Shown here in pieces: positions 1-12,500 of a stretch of DNA of 64,000 nucleotides. The position numbers and the translations under genes were made by a program. Below the pieces are notes generated by a model, which had not been told where the DNA came from, did not search any database, and saw only the letters and a list, made by a program, of their open reading frames with translations. The stretch's first letter is position 1. The number at the start of each line of letters is the position of its first letter. Where the stretch lies: NCBI RefSeq assembly GCF_023091745.1, contig NC_068912.1:55048567-55112566 (forward strand), in the 5' to 3' direction. Origin of the DNA: Budorcas taxicolor. Lineage: Eukaryota > Chordata > Mammalia > Artiodactyla > Bovidae.

Positions 1-201
1 CCTACTTGCAAATGTCTTTAGAGAATCCTAAATACAGTTCATCTCAAGTTATGTTCTCATTTATGTTAACAATGGGAAAAAAATAATGAAAAATAGGGTT
101 TTTAAAATTTAATTTCCATATAAGAAAGACCTTAAAAGTATCTGAATTGTGTCACTAATTATGCAGGTAGCTATTAATTTTTTTCATGGAAATTTTAAAG
201 G
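1..201. other. AT-rich single-copy DNA
   Basis: No repeat or gene is recognised. The stretch ends at the left TSD of the first BovB. Confidence 0.5.
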
Positions 202-211
202 TCTTTAAGAA

Positions 212-792
212 GTTGTTTTGTTATTTAGTTACTAAGTCATGTCTATTCTTTATGACCCCATGGACTGCAGCATGCCAGACTTCTCTGTCTTCCACTATCT
301 CCTGAGTTTCCTCACATTCATGTCTGTTGAGTTGGTGATGCTATCTAACTATCTCATCCTCTGCCACCCCCTTTTCCTTTTGCCATCAGCATCAAGGTCT
401 TTTCCAATGAGTCGGCTCTTCATTTCAAGTGACTAGAGTTTTGGAGCTTCAGCTTCAGCAACAGTGCTTCCAATGAGTATTCAGAGTTGCTTTCCTTTAG
501 GATTGATTGGTTTGATTTCCTTGCAGTCCAAGGGACTCGAGTCTTCAACACCACAGTTCAAAAGCATCAATTCTTCGGCTCTCAGTCTTCTTTACGGTCC
601 AACTCACATCTGTACATGACTACTGGAAAAACCATAGCTTTGGCTACACAGACCTTTGTTGGCAAAGTGATGGCTCTGCTTCTTAATAAGGTGTCTAGGT
701 TTGTCATAGCTTTCCTTCCAAGGAGCAAGTGCCTTTTTATTTCATGGCTGTTGTCACTGTCTGCAGTGATTTTGGAGTCCAAGAAAATAAAA
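212..792 (-). mobile_element. BovB LINE 3' fragment, 5'-truncated, with TSD
   Basis: On the minus strand this is the 3' part of the RTE-class LINE BovB: the C-terminal coding region after the reverse transcriptase, followed by the 3' end. It is flanked by an exact 10-bp direct repeat, TCTTTAAGAA, at 202-211 and 793-802, which marks a single target-primed insertion truncated at its 5' end. Several in-frame stops and frameshifts make it non-coding. Confidence 0.9.
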
Positions 793-802
793 TCTTTAAG
801 AA

Positions 803-3470
803 ATAGAAATGACCAAACATGTAGAATAGTTTTAATTAACAATAATTAGAAAGTATCTTCTATTTTCTTTTCTAAGAAAGAAGAAATGTTACAGTAAAAA
901 TCCTAGTAGACTTGAACTTTATTTTTTGTTGTGTTCTGGGCTGGTGGCAAGAAACAGACAGTCAGCTATTCAAATGGTAAGGCTTCTGTTTTCTCTTAGA
1001 AATGAGACAAAAACTGTATATCCAGGGAAAGGGTCAGAAACCTTTACTTTGTGAGCCACACTTTTTATTACCTTGTATTTTTCAATTTCTCTTTTGTTCT
1101 TAAATAGTAAAGTGTTTTTGGAAATTCTCCAACAGCATTATGGAGAATTCATGGAAGGGTTTTTGTTTTTGTTTTGTTATTATTGTTTTTGCAACATTAG
1201 TTTTTTAAAAAAAGAAAGAGTAACTCCCTACTCCCAAGGGATAAAAGTAAAGTAACAGTGGTAGGTAATCAAAGTTAGAGACTCCCAAAGGAGAGGCAAA
1301 CTCAGAAGAGAGACAGAGTCAGAACTACTTGGTCACCACCCTTTTCTTCCTTAGGAACCCTTTGCCGGTTGTTCCCTCATAAGCTCCATGAAGATAATTT
1401 CAAGAGCAAGATTGTTAAAGTTCAGAACACATGTGTTCTGTAGTGACTGTAGCAGGTACTTTTGGAGGCATCTGCTCAGCCTCATTCCCTTCTCTGAGAA
1501 TTGCTTCTGTCACCAGAGAAGTGTCTGCAGGCATGTTGATTTGTCTTTACCTAGATCATCCATAAAATTATGGATGGACTGTGATAGAACATGTCCAGGT
1601 TTAGAATAGAATATTCTACTGGAAATAGAATATTGAAATACTGGTCAATTGGTGGCCCTAGAGTGGGAAGTGTTATGGTCCTAGTGCTAGAAAGACTATT
1701 TTCTGCCATGTGTCCAAAGATGCAGAAAAAAGCTGCTTTTTGGAAAGAGAAAATTCCTTCCTCCTTGTCACTTGCGGCATAATGGTTATCAATGCACACC
1801 TAGTCTTTGTCTTCATGGGGCTTGTAGTTTAGTTAAAGAGACATAATAACAAAGAAGGTGATTTCAGAGTCCTTGAACACAGGTCAGTTGATTCTTTCCC
1901 AAGTACTTTATACTATTCTGAGATCTCACTGGTGAGTAAATGTCAACTGGACAAAAAAAAAAAAAAACTAATCTGCAGCCATTCATTTGCCTGTTGCAAA
2001 AAAGGTGTTCTGTGTTTACATAATTCAAGTGAAATGTACTCTAAAGTTCGCAAACCAGCTGGTAGTTAGCATATAGACTTCTGTTAACTTTTTGTTCTTT
2101 TGGAATGTATAAAGTATTCTGTAATGCATTTTAATAATCAAAACTTAAAATTTTCCAGACCAAAAAACTATTGGAGACTAAAGAACTTTTATGTGGGTTA
2201 CATCTTCTAATGTATACTGTATTGGAAGTTAAAACTGAAGAGTTTTTAAAGTACAAGAATATACAAATTCACGTTTCATTGTCTATCAGAGTAATGACCT
2301 CTTCCCATGAACTTAGCCTCTGAAAAACTCTACCTTACATCTGTGGGAGAATAAAAGTGAAAAAGGTGAGTCAACACTTTAATATCATTATGAAAATAGG
2401 TTTGACCTTGCTGACCACCTGAACCACATTTTGTGAACTGCTCTTCTAACATGTGAAGCTACTTCTGATGATTCTGAATTCGTACAGTTTCTCTGAATGT
2501 GAATATGGGAGTGTGATCTCTGTGTTTCCGGAGTTTAAGGTCTACAACCACGTCAAAACAATTACAAATTTCTGGAGTTTTCCAGTGGAACATTGATGTG
2601 GTACATGAAAAATGTATCCTTTTCAAAATAGAAAAGGAGTATAGGTATGAAAAAAGAATTATGTAAAACATGACCGTTTTGCTAGTGGCACTTCCTCGAG
2701 AAGAAAACTTCGGGAACTGCAAAATGTCAATAAAAATGAATGGACACAAAGAATGCAACATCAGTCATACCAAGCATTTTAAAGTGTTTGGGAGCTGGAC
2801 GGCAGGGAGTTGGCTTTTCTTACCATCATTTCTTTAGCACCCAGCTACTATTAAGTCATGTGCATCTACTGTCTAAATTAGAGTAAAGCTAAACTTTTAA
2901 CAGACAACACTGTGGTTTAAAAAACACTGAAATGTATTACTCCCTCACACGCACGAAATCCAAGTTTTCAGAATGGCTCTGCTCCATAAGGTCATCCAGA
3001 AATCCAGGAGCTTTCTATTTTACTGCTCTACTATTCTCCGTGGCATTGTTTTCAATTGCTTGGTTGAAGCTGGGTCAAGCAACCCCACAATCTACCTTGT
3101 AGGAAGAAAAAAAGAGCATGAGGGATAATATGTACTTTGTTTTAAGGCCCAGATTCAAAAGGAGCACACATCATTTCTGTTTCCGTTCCACTGTGAGAGT
3201 GTAGGTATTTGACCACACAGCCTCAAATGAGGCTGAGACTTGTGCTGTCTGACTAGTCATGGGTCAACCCTTTCACTGAAGAAGAGGAATTTGGATTTTG
3301 ATTGACAGTTCACAGTATCCATTACATAGAATTTATAGTCAGCAAAGTGTTCTACTTCTCAAGCTTTAAAATGCAAGCTCCAAATCTGTAACTATCAGAC
3401 TCTTTAGTCACTGAGTGACTACACTGTGTCAGTTTAAAAAAAAATTTTTTTTTCACAGTCATGGCAAGTG
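803..3470. other. Long stretch without recognised genes
   Basis: AT-rich sequence with no repeat family I can name. It contains an A15 run at 1953-1967. Open frames here are short and lack exon-like signals. A 100-codon minus-strand frame at 2459-2761 has no recognisable domain. Confidence 0.5.
3434..3452. repeat. A-run/T-run palindrome
   Basis: Nine or so A residues are followed directly by a similar number of T residues, just left of a BovB 3' end. Confidence 0.6.
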
Positions 3471-3476
3471 TTCAGA

Positions 3477-3635
3477 ACGTTGCTAAGTCGTGTCCGACTC
3501 TTTGAGACCCCATGGACTGCAGCACACCAGGCTTCTCTGTCCTTCACTATCTCCTGGATTTTGCTCAAACTCCTGTCCACTGAGTCAGTGATGCTGTCCA
3601 ACCATCCCATCCTGTAATCCCCTTCTCCTCCTGCA
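3477..3635 (-). mobile_element. BovB LINE 3'-end fragment
   Basis: About 160 bp of the BovB 3' end in antisense (the GTGTCCGACTC and GACCCCATGGACTG blocks followed by the Ser/Thr-rich tail coding region). It lies against an MaLR-type LTR remnant. No clear TSD was found. Confidence 0.8.
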
Positions 3636-3900
3636 GACATTGCTATGTTAAAACACTTCTTTCTTAAAACAATCCCTCTTAATCTGAGCTTTCTTAGAAT
3701 CCAGCCACCGCTCTGTGAGAAACCAAAGCCCCATGGAGAGGCTGTATGTAAATATTCTGGTCGACAGTCCCAGCTAAGCCCAACCTTCAAATCATCTTAG
3801 CCCAGGCCCCAAACAGGTGAGTGAAGAACCATTTTGGTAACAAATCTTTTGTCTCAGCAATTTCAGCCCCTGTTTGTTCAAGTCACCAAATGTTAGAATC
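3636..3900 (+). mobile_element. MaLR (MLT1-like) LTR remnant
   Basis: The run of motifs (GAGAAACC, CCATGGAGAGGC, ACAGTCCCAGCTAAGCCC, GTGAGTGAAGAACCATTTTGG) follows the usual order in MLT1-type LTRs of the ERVL-MaLR group. It is non-coding, old and diverged. The subfamily cannot be named from reading alone. Confidence 0.6.
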
Positions 3901-4025
3901 ATTTTATTTGAGGCCATAAACATTATGGGAAGAGACAATCCCTTTTATATTCTGTCCAAATTTCTGAATTTATAATTTGTGAGCATAATAGAATTGTTTG
4001 TTTCAGGGGTAGGGAGCAATAGATA

Positions 4026-5005
4026 CATTGGGTTGGCCAAAAAGTTCATTTTGTTTTTTTCTGTAAGATAATTCTAGTTGCAGGAGATTTCTTACTGGAT
4101 GATGCTCCATGGTCGGATAGACCAATTGGAGTTAATAGTGATCAAATGGAGACATTAGTTGAGAATAATCAATGTTATATCACCTGGGACATACTCAAAA
4201 TATTCAAATCAGGTGCTGAAAATCACTTGAACCAGCTTGGTTACGTTAATCACTTTGATGCTTGTGTTCGACATAAGGTAAGCCAAAAAAATCTTTGGAA
4301 CCTTATTTTTCCATGTGATTCTCTACTAAAATGTAATGAAAATGTTCCATGTTCCAAACAAATTGTGATGGGCAATGAAAAGTGGATACTGTACAATAAT
4401 GTGGAAAGGAAGAGTTCATAGAGCAAGTGAAATGAACCACCATGAACCACACCAAAGGCCGGTCTTCATCCAAAGAAGATTATGTTATGTATATGGTGAA
4501 ATTGGAATGGAGTCCTCTATTATGAGCTCCTCTGGAAAGCCAAACTATTCATTCCAACAGGTACTGCTCCCAGTTAGACCAACTGAAGGCAGCACTCAAG
4601 CATCTGAAATTAGTCAAAAATGCATAATCTTCCTTCAGGATAATGTAAGACTGCATGTGTCTTTGATGACCAGGCAAAAACTTACAGCTTGACTGGGAAG
4701 TTATGATTCATTTGCCCTATTCACCAGATGTTGCACCTTTGGTATCCATTTGTTTTGGTCTTTACAAAATTCTTTTAATGGAAAAAAATTTCAATTTCCT
4801 GGAAGACTGGAAAAGGCACCTGTAACAGTTCTTTGCTTAAAAAGTTTTGGGAACATGGACTTATGAAGTTACCTGCAAAATGGCATAAGGTAGTATAATA
4901 AAATGGTGAATCCATTGTTCTATAAAGTTCTTAGTGAAAATGAAAAGTGTGTCTTTTTATTTTTACTTAAAAAAAAATCAAAGGAAAATTTTGACCAACT
5001 CAATA
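4026..5005 (+). mobile_element. Mariner-type DNA transposon, inactive and internally deleted
   Basis: The left end reads CATTGGGTTGGCCAAAAAG and the right end carries the inverted counterpart GACCAACTCAATA. These are mariner-type terminal inverted repeats with decayed right-end matches. A TA lies just outside the left end; the right flank reads CA. Total length is about 980 bp, against about 1.3 kb for intact mariners, and the region before the transposase catalytic domain is mostly missing. It was mobilised by cut-and-paste at TA sites when active. Confidence 0.85.
4146..4900 (+). pseudogene. Mariner transposase remnant
   Basis: This is the decayed coding region of a Tc1/mariner-superfamily transposase, a DDD enzyme that cuts and joins the transposon ends. 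It opens at 4146 (residues METLVEN...) and continues in other frames after frameshifts. Three catalytic blocks are visible. The first reads GNEKWILY at about 4371-4394, so the catalytic Asp of the usual CDEKW block is Asn. The second, FLQDNVRLHV, keeps its Asp at 4639-4641. The third, LPYSPDVAP, keeps its Asp at 4727-4729 but in another frame. The spacing between the second and third Asp is 88 nt, shorter than the 105 nt of a D34D enzyme, so sequence has been lost. The N-terminal DNA-binding region is largely absent. It cannot make an active enzyme. Confidence 0.85.
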
Positions 5006-5106
5006 CATGGCAATAGATAATTGGAGCATACATTCCAAGCTGGATATTTAGATAAGCCTTCTTCTCAAACTTGCCATTGATAGAATTTTTCTGAAATATT
5101 TAAATA

Positions 5107-5885
5107 CATGCAGATGACACCACCCTTATGGCAGAAAGTGAAGAGGAACTAAAAGGCCTCTTGATGAAAGTGAAAGAGGAGAGTGAAAAAGTTGGCTTAA
5201 AGCTCAACATTCAGAAAACGAAGATCATGGCATCCGGTCCCATCAGTCCATGGGAAATAGATGAAGAAACAGTGGAAACGGTGTCAGACTTTATTTTGGG
5301 GGGGCTCCAAAATCACTGCAGATGGTGACTGCAGCCATGAAATTAAAAGACGCTTACTCCTTGGAAGAAAAGTTAAGAGCAACCTAGATAGTATATTTAA
5401 AAGCAGAGACATTGCTTTGCCGACTAGGGTCCGTCTAGTCAAGGCTATGGTTTTTCCTGTGGTCATGTATGGATGTGAGAGTTGGACTGTGAAGAAGGCT
5501 GAGCACCGAAGAATTGATGCTTTTGAAGTGTGGTGTTGGAGAAGACTCTTGAGAGTCCCTTGGACTGCAAGGAGATCCAACCAGTCCATTTTGAAGGAGA
5601 TCAACCCTGGGATTTCTTTGGAGGGAATGATGCTAAAGCTGAAACTCCAGTACTTTGGCCACCTCATGCGAAAATACTGTGATGCTGGGAGGGATTCGGG
5701 GCAAGAGGAGAAGGGGATGACCGAGGATAAGATGGCTGGATGGCATCACTGACTCAATGGACGTGAGTCTGAGTGAACTCTGGGAGTTGGTGACGGACAG
5801 GGAGGCCTGCTGTGCTGCGATTCATGGGGTCACAAAGAGTCGGACACGACTGAGTGACTGAAGTGAGCTGAACTGAACTGAAGCA
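5107..5885 (+). mobile_element. BovB LINE 3' fragment
   Basis: The sequence begins at the reverse transcriptase catalytic box (ADDTTLMAESEEELKG) and runs to the BovB 3' end (GGACACGACTGAGTGACTGAA) followed by a GAACTGAACTGAA tail. It is 5'-truncated within the RT domain. An extra G near 5300 shifts the frame. It starts only about 100 bp after the mariner. The TSD is not clear. Confidence 0.9.
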
Positions 5886-7553
5886 GTTAAAAACAAAATT
5901 TAGCTTGTATATAACACATTCACTTTCTCAACAACTTTTTTAAGTAGCTACAACTTACTGGGTTTATATTTATAAGCCACACACCTTAGGATCCTATTAT
6001 ACTCATGTTTCCCAAGTAGATTTTAAGCTTCTTGAGTGAAAAATGTATATATCAGACTTCTGTAATCACATCTAGTGTATGTAAAACTCATGTGTAGAAA
6101 GTACTTTATAAGAACTTCTTTGATAAGAATTTTTAAAATTTAGAAGTGGATGTACCCATTCCTCATGTTCATATCTATAGTTTATTCAGTATGGCTGAAG
6201 AGATGTGTATTTTCTAATTAAAAATAAGAACTGCTAGTTATAAGTACTTATGAAATATAAAAATGACTTTAAAATACGTCACTTTGTAAAGATTCTTATG
6301 AAGGGTTTCCTATTAAAGATGCTATTTTGGAAAAGAATATTGTACTCATTTGCATTTTTATTTTTATATGCTCGCAATTCACATGATTTGTATATTGCTT
6401 TTACAGTTTAAGCTTCTCGCCAGATGAAAAAATTTTATTTTTAAAATATCACCACACACATATACGCAAGCAGTTTGAATGGTGTAAAATATAATATCCA
6501 CATTTCAATTGCTTTACTGTGTTGCCTATCACAACTAGAGCTTCCTAAAATTTTCCTTTATTAGAACAAAATGTGGTTGATTCAAATACCATGCTTCAGC
6601 TGCCTTCATCATTTGAATGAGATAAGCTCTCAGCAAGATGTATTCAAGAAACTGTGGTTCAAACTGTGTTATCCTGCTATAAAGCAATCTGCTAAACATT
6701 TCTGAAGCAATTTAGACAGCTGTGACTTAGTTGCAAACAATGTGGGCACTTAATCTATTGACTTGAAATTGGGGCTGCAGAGAAGATATTCAAAGATTTT
6801 CTCATGAGTTCATTTGTGGCATAGAAAAACACTTCCTATTTTTCACGTGCTAAGAATGGAAAGCTCTTCAGAGCTATCTATATTAAAACAAAGAATGAAA
6901 ATGACTTACCTTATAAATTAGAATGTTTAAAAGTTTTTAGTAATGGATATATAATCATACAAACTATTTTGGGTATAAACATTTTATGGGCTTTCACTCA
7001 AAGGAACATAAGTTTTTTAAAGTTTTTTCCAGATTAGGTTTGTTTTAGTATAAATGCTTCTTAAGTAGTGGTAAATGGCTTACCTATATTATCAATATCC
7101 ATTTTCACTGTTTTCTTTTGCTGATAAAATCTGTACTTGGAGTAATTCACCTAAGAAATGCATGCCTTCCTAACTTGAAACACTTCTCATAAATACTTCT
7201 CTGTACTAAGACAGTTAATAAAATATTACATTAATCAATTAATTACATTATAACCTTTCATACTGATCAAACCATATGAAAAGTTGAAATTCATTAAATA
7301 TATTCATCAGTATATGAATAAAGACAAAGGAACATAGATACATAGAGGAGCTACATAATGGGAAATAAATGCTCACTTTTTACTTTCTTCAGTTATTTTA
7401 ATAGATATTATTTATGTTATGGCCATATGTTATCACTCACAGTGTAGACATTGTTTGCATATAACTGTATAATGATAAAAATCTGTTATATTTAACAAAA
7501 CCAGAAGATAAACAAAAATTTCTCATTTTTAACATCTCAGTTTGGCATTGAGT
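5886..7553. other. AT-rich single-copy DNA
   Basis: No repeat or exon is recognised over 1.67 kb. The segment 6560-6850 is less AT-skewed and has balanced composition with no open frame; it could be conserved non-coding sequence, but this is only a suggestion. Confidence 0.5.
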
Positions 7554-7564
7554 ATAGTTAACAG

Positions 7565-7840
7565 ACGGAGAAGGCAATGGCACCCCTCTCCAGTACTTGT
7601 GCCTGGAAATCCCACGGACAGAAGAGCCTGGTGGGCTGCCGTCTATGGGGTCGCACAGAGTCGGACACGACTGAGCGCCTTCACTTTCACTTTTCACTTT
7701 CATGCATTGGAGAAGGAAATGGCAACCCACTCCAGTGTTCTTGCCTGGAGAATCCCAGGGACAGGGGAGCCTGGCGGGCTGCCCTCTATGGGGTCGCACA
7801 GAGTCGGACACGACTAAAGCGACTTAGCAACAGCAGCAGC
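7565..7840 (+). mobile_element. Bov-A2 SINE with TSD
   Basis: Two Bov-A monomers in tandem, joined by the CACTTTCACTTTTCACTTTC linker and ending in an AGC-type tail. It is flanked by the exact repeat ATAGTTAACAG at 7554-7564 and 7841-7851, so it is one complete insertion. This bovid SINE has no coding capacity and depends on BovB for mobilisation. Confidence 0.95.
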
Positions 7841-7851
7841 ATAGTTAACAG

Positions 7852-9574
7852 AAAAATAAAGCACATAATTTTTTACAGCCTGTTGATTATTTAACAGATA
7901 TTACATTACTTCAAATGTTCATTTTTGAACTGTCATTCTGAAACTATTAACCTTCTAATGCATTTTTCTCCTCCCACTGGCTTCTGATATAGATTAACAA
8001 TGCTGGTAATGACAGCCCTAAGTGAATCATTTTTCATTAACACCTGTTTTCCTTGCCCTACGTACCAAGTGAAAGCTGATTTCAATTCAGGCTTTCTCTT
8101 ATCCCTTAAATGCTGAAAGAAATTTACATTTCTTAGCTGTGATAATACATTCAATTCATTGTTTTTCTTTGAAAAGTAAATGAGGCCAGAAGCTATAAAA
8201 ACTTTTGTGAAAAACGTAGCTAAAATATATTAAATATGTAATGTGTTATCACTCTGCAGTGCATACAGAACATCTTTGTCTAAGGCAATGTTAATGGATG
8301 AAAGATAGGACATTCCTGAGAAAGATCTGAAGTGTGATAGTCAGGGTTTTCTACATATTCATTCCTTCTACACGTGCTGAGATATTGATGTATCTCTTTG
8401 ATGGAGGTAGCTTTTAGAAAAATGGTAGTTATATCTATAAGTGGCAAAATATGTTTTCCAACATACCATCATTTTCCCCCTGACACAGACCCCCTGCCCT
8501 CCCCTACTCACCTCCTTTACCTCACATGGTTAGAAATTACTCACAATAAATTGGTGAAGTAAGACATGTAGAATAAGTGTAATATCCCACAGCTACAGCA
8601 TCAATTCATTTCAGGGTCTGGCTTTTTTTGTCTATACATATAATTTAAGAATCTAGAATTCTAAAGTGTTTTGTACCTAACCCAACCAGGAGAATAACTC
8701 TTACTTTAAAATTTCCAAAAGAAAATAATCTGGCTTTTCCCCATGAATTGCAATCTTAAAATTCTTCCTTTGGTCAGATCTATACATTTTTTTCAAATTT
8801 ACGTCAGTTCTCCACTCTCAACTTGTGAAATAGAGTATCTGAATAGATAGCAAAATGAATAATTATGTTTATATTTAGCAATTGAAAACAAAAATAATTT
8901 ACAGATATATGTATATACTAGAATTAAATTAATTGGATGACTTATTCAACTCTCTATCAGTTGTCAACTTGTTACTTGTGACCCAAATTCAATTTCCTTA
9001 AATATCAAAAGAATATGTTAGAGTCCCATTTGATTCTTAATTTGAATTATCCTGTGAATCTGATCAATATGACCAGCCAACCTAGAGAAAAGAAAATTCT
9101 TCCTTTTCATTTTAGACAGAGTTTAAGATCTGAGTCCTAGCTTTAGTTCAAATTGCTCCTACAATTTTATTATTATTTTCACCTGACTGTGTTGGCACTA
9201 TTTTGTATTTCTCTGCATGACTATATTGGCATCTGTTTAATTGAGTCACAAAGAGTAAAACAGTAAAGAATAAAGAAGCAAAGAGGTTAAAAAACAGTAG
9301 AACTTGAAGTTAAATAAAACACACATTTAATTTTACCTCTCTCCAGAGGACCTATACTAGCTCTAAGTTTAACTCCTGAGACTGAATTGAAGCTCCCTTT
9401 TGTGTCTACCTGTTTACCTTGGTACTTTTTGTACCTAACCATCACAAACAGCAAAATGTAATATGTATGTGTTATGTGAATATCTGTATTTGCATGGTTT
9501 GAATAATTTCTTATGACAATAATAAACATTTATGCCAAGTACTATCCTATTTTTCCAGTTTTCTTCTTGTAATG
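7852..9574. other. AT-rich single-copy DNA
   Basis: No gene or named repeat is seen over 1.7 kb. Short open frames, such as the one at 7933-8154 on the minus strand, have no recognisable domain. Confidence 0.5.
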
Positions 9575-12500
9575 AATGTCTAGTTTCATACTGTGTAGTT
9601 GGAAAATATACTTGATATGATTTTAACCTTCTTAAATTTATGAAGTCCTGTTTTGTGGCATGCCATTTGATCTATTCTGGAGAAAATTTCATTTACACTT
9701 GCAAAAAATCTGTATTCTGTTTTGGTGTAGAATATTCTACATATACCCATTAACTTTGTCTGATTTATGTGTTGTTTAAGGCCAGTGTTTCCTGATTGAT
9801 TTTCTGTCTGGATGGCCCACCCTTTGATGTAAATGAGGTGTCAAAATCCCCTACTATTAATATATTACTGTTATTCTCTCCCTTTATGTCCATATTTGTT
9901 TTATTTATCCAGGTGCTCCAATGTTGGTTACATATACATTTCCAAGTATTTTATCTTCTTGTTGGCTTGAACCCTTTATATTATTTAATGCCCTTCTTTG
10001 TCTCTTGTTAGGAGAGACAAATATTTGTGTTTTGTCTAAGTATTGCTACCCCAGTTTAATTTCTATTCATATTTATTTCTATTTGCATGAAATATCTTTT
10101 TCCATCCCTTCACTTTCTGTATGTGTGTGTCTTTAGATCTGAAGCGAGTCTCTTGTGGTAAACATACTATGGATCTTGTATTTTTCTTACCTATTCAGCC
10201 ATCCTATATCCTTTGATTAAAGCATATAGCCTATTTACATTTAAAGTAACTATTGATAGGTATGTACATGTCACCTTTTTGTGAATTATTTTCTGGGTTT
10301 TTTTTTTTTTTTTGTAGTTCTCTGTTCCTTTCTTATTCTCTTGTGATTTGATAATGTTCTTTAGTGTTATTAATATGTTTGCATTCCTTTCTATGTTTTT
10401 TGTATCCATTACAGGGTTTTGGTTCATGATTAACATGTGGGTCATATGTAACAACCTATGTATGTAGGGTCTGTTTTGATAGTCACTCAAGTTTGAGTAC
10501 ATTCTAAAAGCACTTGCCTTGTTTTATGTTTTTATATCATATTTTGCATCTTTTAATTTTATATAACACTCAATTATTTTTGATATAGATAATTTTTTAC
10601 TGCTTTTGTCTTTTAACCTTAATGTTAGCTTTGTAGGTAGTTTATTCACTACCTTTAGTTTATGTTTGCCTTTACCAGTGATTTTTTTTTCATAATTTTC
10701 TTGTTTCTAGTTATGGATTTTTCTTTTTCTTTTGAAGAAGTCCCTTTAATATTTCTTAAAAGGCCAGTTTAGTGGTGACAGACTCCTTTAGGTTTTGCTT
10801 ATCTGTAAACTCTTATCTCTCCTTCAATTCTGATGATAACCTTGCCAGGCAGAATGTTCTTATTTGTTAGTTTTTTTCAGTACTTTCAATGTATAACGTC
10901 ACTCCCTTCTTGCCTGTAAAGTCAATACTGAAAAGTTGGCTGATAGTTTTATGGGAGTTCCTTTGTACATAACTAGTTGTTTTTCTCTTGCTGCTGTTAA
11001 GATTCTCTATTTTATTTTACTTTTTCGATATTTTAACTCTAATAGCCTTGGTGTGAGTCTCTTTCATTTCATCTTATTTGTAACTCTCTTTGCTTTCTGG
11101 ACTTGGATGTCTGTTTTCTTTGCCAGGTGAGGGAAATTTTCAGCCATTATTTCTTTAAATAGATTTTGTATCTCTTTCTCTTCTCCTCTGGGACCCCTTT
11201 CATGAAAACGTTAGCATGCTTGATATTGTCCCAGAGGTTTCTTAAACTACACTCATTTTTTAAGCTCTTTTCTTTCTGCTGTTCCGATTGGGTGATTTCC
11301 GTTACCCTGTCTTCCAGGCCTCAGTCCACTCTTCTGCCTCCTCTAATCCACTGATGAGTCCCTCTGGTGTATTTTTCACTTTAGTTATCATATTCTTCAG
11401 TTATGATGGGTTCTTTTTAATATTTTCTGTTTGTTGACCCTTTCACTGACTTCTCTGAAATTTTGTGAGCGTCTTTATGACTATTTCTTTGACCTTTTCC
11501 CTGGTAGATTGTTTACTCTGATTTCTTTAGTTCCTTTTCAGAGGTTTTGTCCTATTTTTCCCTTTGGAAGGTATTCTGTTGTCTCCTCGTTTTTACCTAA
11601 CTCTCCGTGTTTGTTTCAATGTATTAGGTAAGTCAGCTAAGTCTTCTAGTCTTGAAAGAGTGGCCTAATGTAGGAAATGTTCAGTGGGGCCAGTGGTATA
11701 TCCCCCGCCCCCCGTCCCCAGAGCTAGGTGCTCTAGGGGCATCCCCTGTATGTGCTGCATGTATTTCACTGTTGTGTTTAGGCTGTGACTGCTGTGGGAT
11801 TGCTGGTGGGTGAGTTTGCCCCCGAGTTGGCTGGATGAGAGGGCTGGCTATGACGACTATGGGCGTATTAATATGCAGGATTTGTCCCCAGCATGACTGT
11901 CCAGCTACAGCTGTTGTGAGCATGGTGATGTGTGGGCTGGTCCCCCCCAAAGCTGGAGCCATTTTGAGGGGATACTGCTGGTGCAGGCCAGTGCTGCCCA
12001 CCAAGTAGGGAGTGGTTGGAGCCATTTTGGAGGGGCCTCCTAGGGCAAGCCTATTGGGCAGGGCTGGTCCTCAGAAGAATGCCTGGGCAAGGTGCATGAT
12101 GTTAGCAATGTTGATAGAGAGTGACAAAAAAATGGTAGCTACCAGCTCCTGTACCAGCTAGATGGAAGGAGAGTTTAATAAAAAAATATGGTGCCCTGAA
12201 TGCTTCCATCCCTGGAGAGAGTTCCATCAGATCCATTCCCTCTGGCACATGCTCTAAAATTAAAATCTGAATTTTCTTTTCATATGACCCTTGTGCTTTC
12301 CGAGCTGCTACCTCTCTGCTGGCACTTGGAGTAAGTAAATTTTTATGCAAGTCCCTTCAGGAGTGGAGTCTTGGTTTCCCATAGCCCTCCTCCTCTCCCA
12401 GACGTAAGCCCCACTGTTTTTTTAAAAGCCAGGTGTCAGTCAATTCAGTCACTCTGTCATGTCTGACTCTTTGCGACCCCGTGAATCTCAGCATGCCAGG

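Noticed and set aside
2459..2761. 100-codon minus-strand frame, and short plus-strand frames over the same bases that look protein-like
   Set aside because: No domain is recognised, the plus-strand frames contain several stops, and there are no splice or start signals. A decayed retrocopy is possible but not supported.
3636..3900. Intact endogenous retrovirus
   Set aside because: Only a diverged LTR-like piece is present, with no internal gag, pol or env sequence. The same holds for 28995-29352.
7437..7894. Open frames on both strands around 7.5-7.9 kb
   Set aside because: They lie in a Bov-A2 SINE. Similar peptides appear at every Bov-A2 copy and are not host proteins.
11690..12060. CpG island or promoter of a host gene
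   Set aside because: The GC-rich interval is the antisense 5'UTR of an old L1 with few CpG dinucleotides, not a host promoter.
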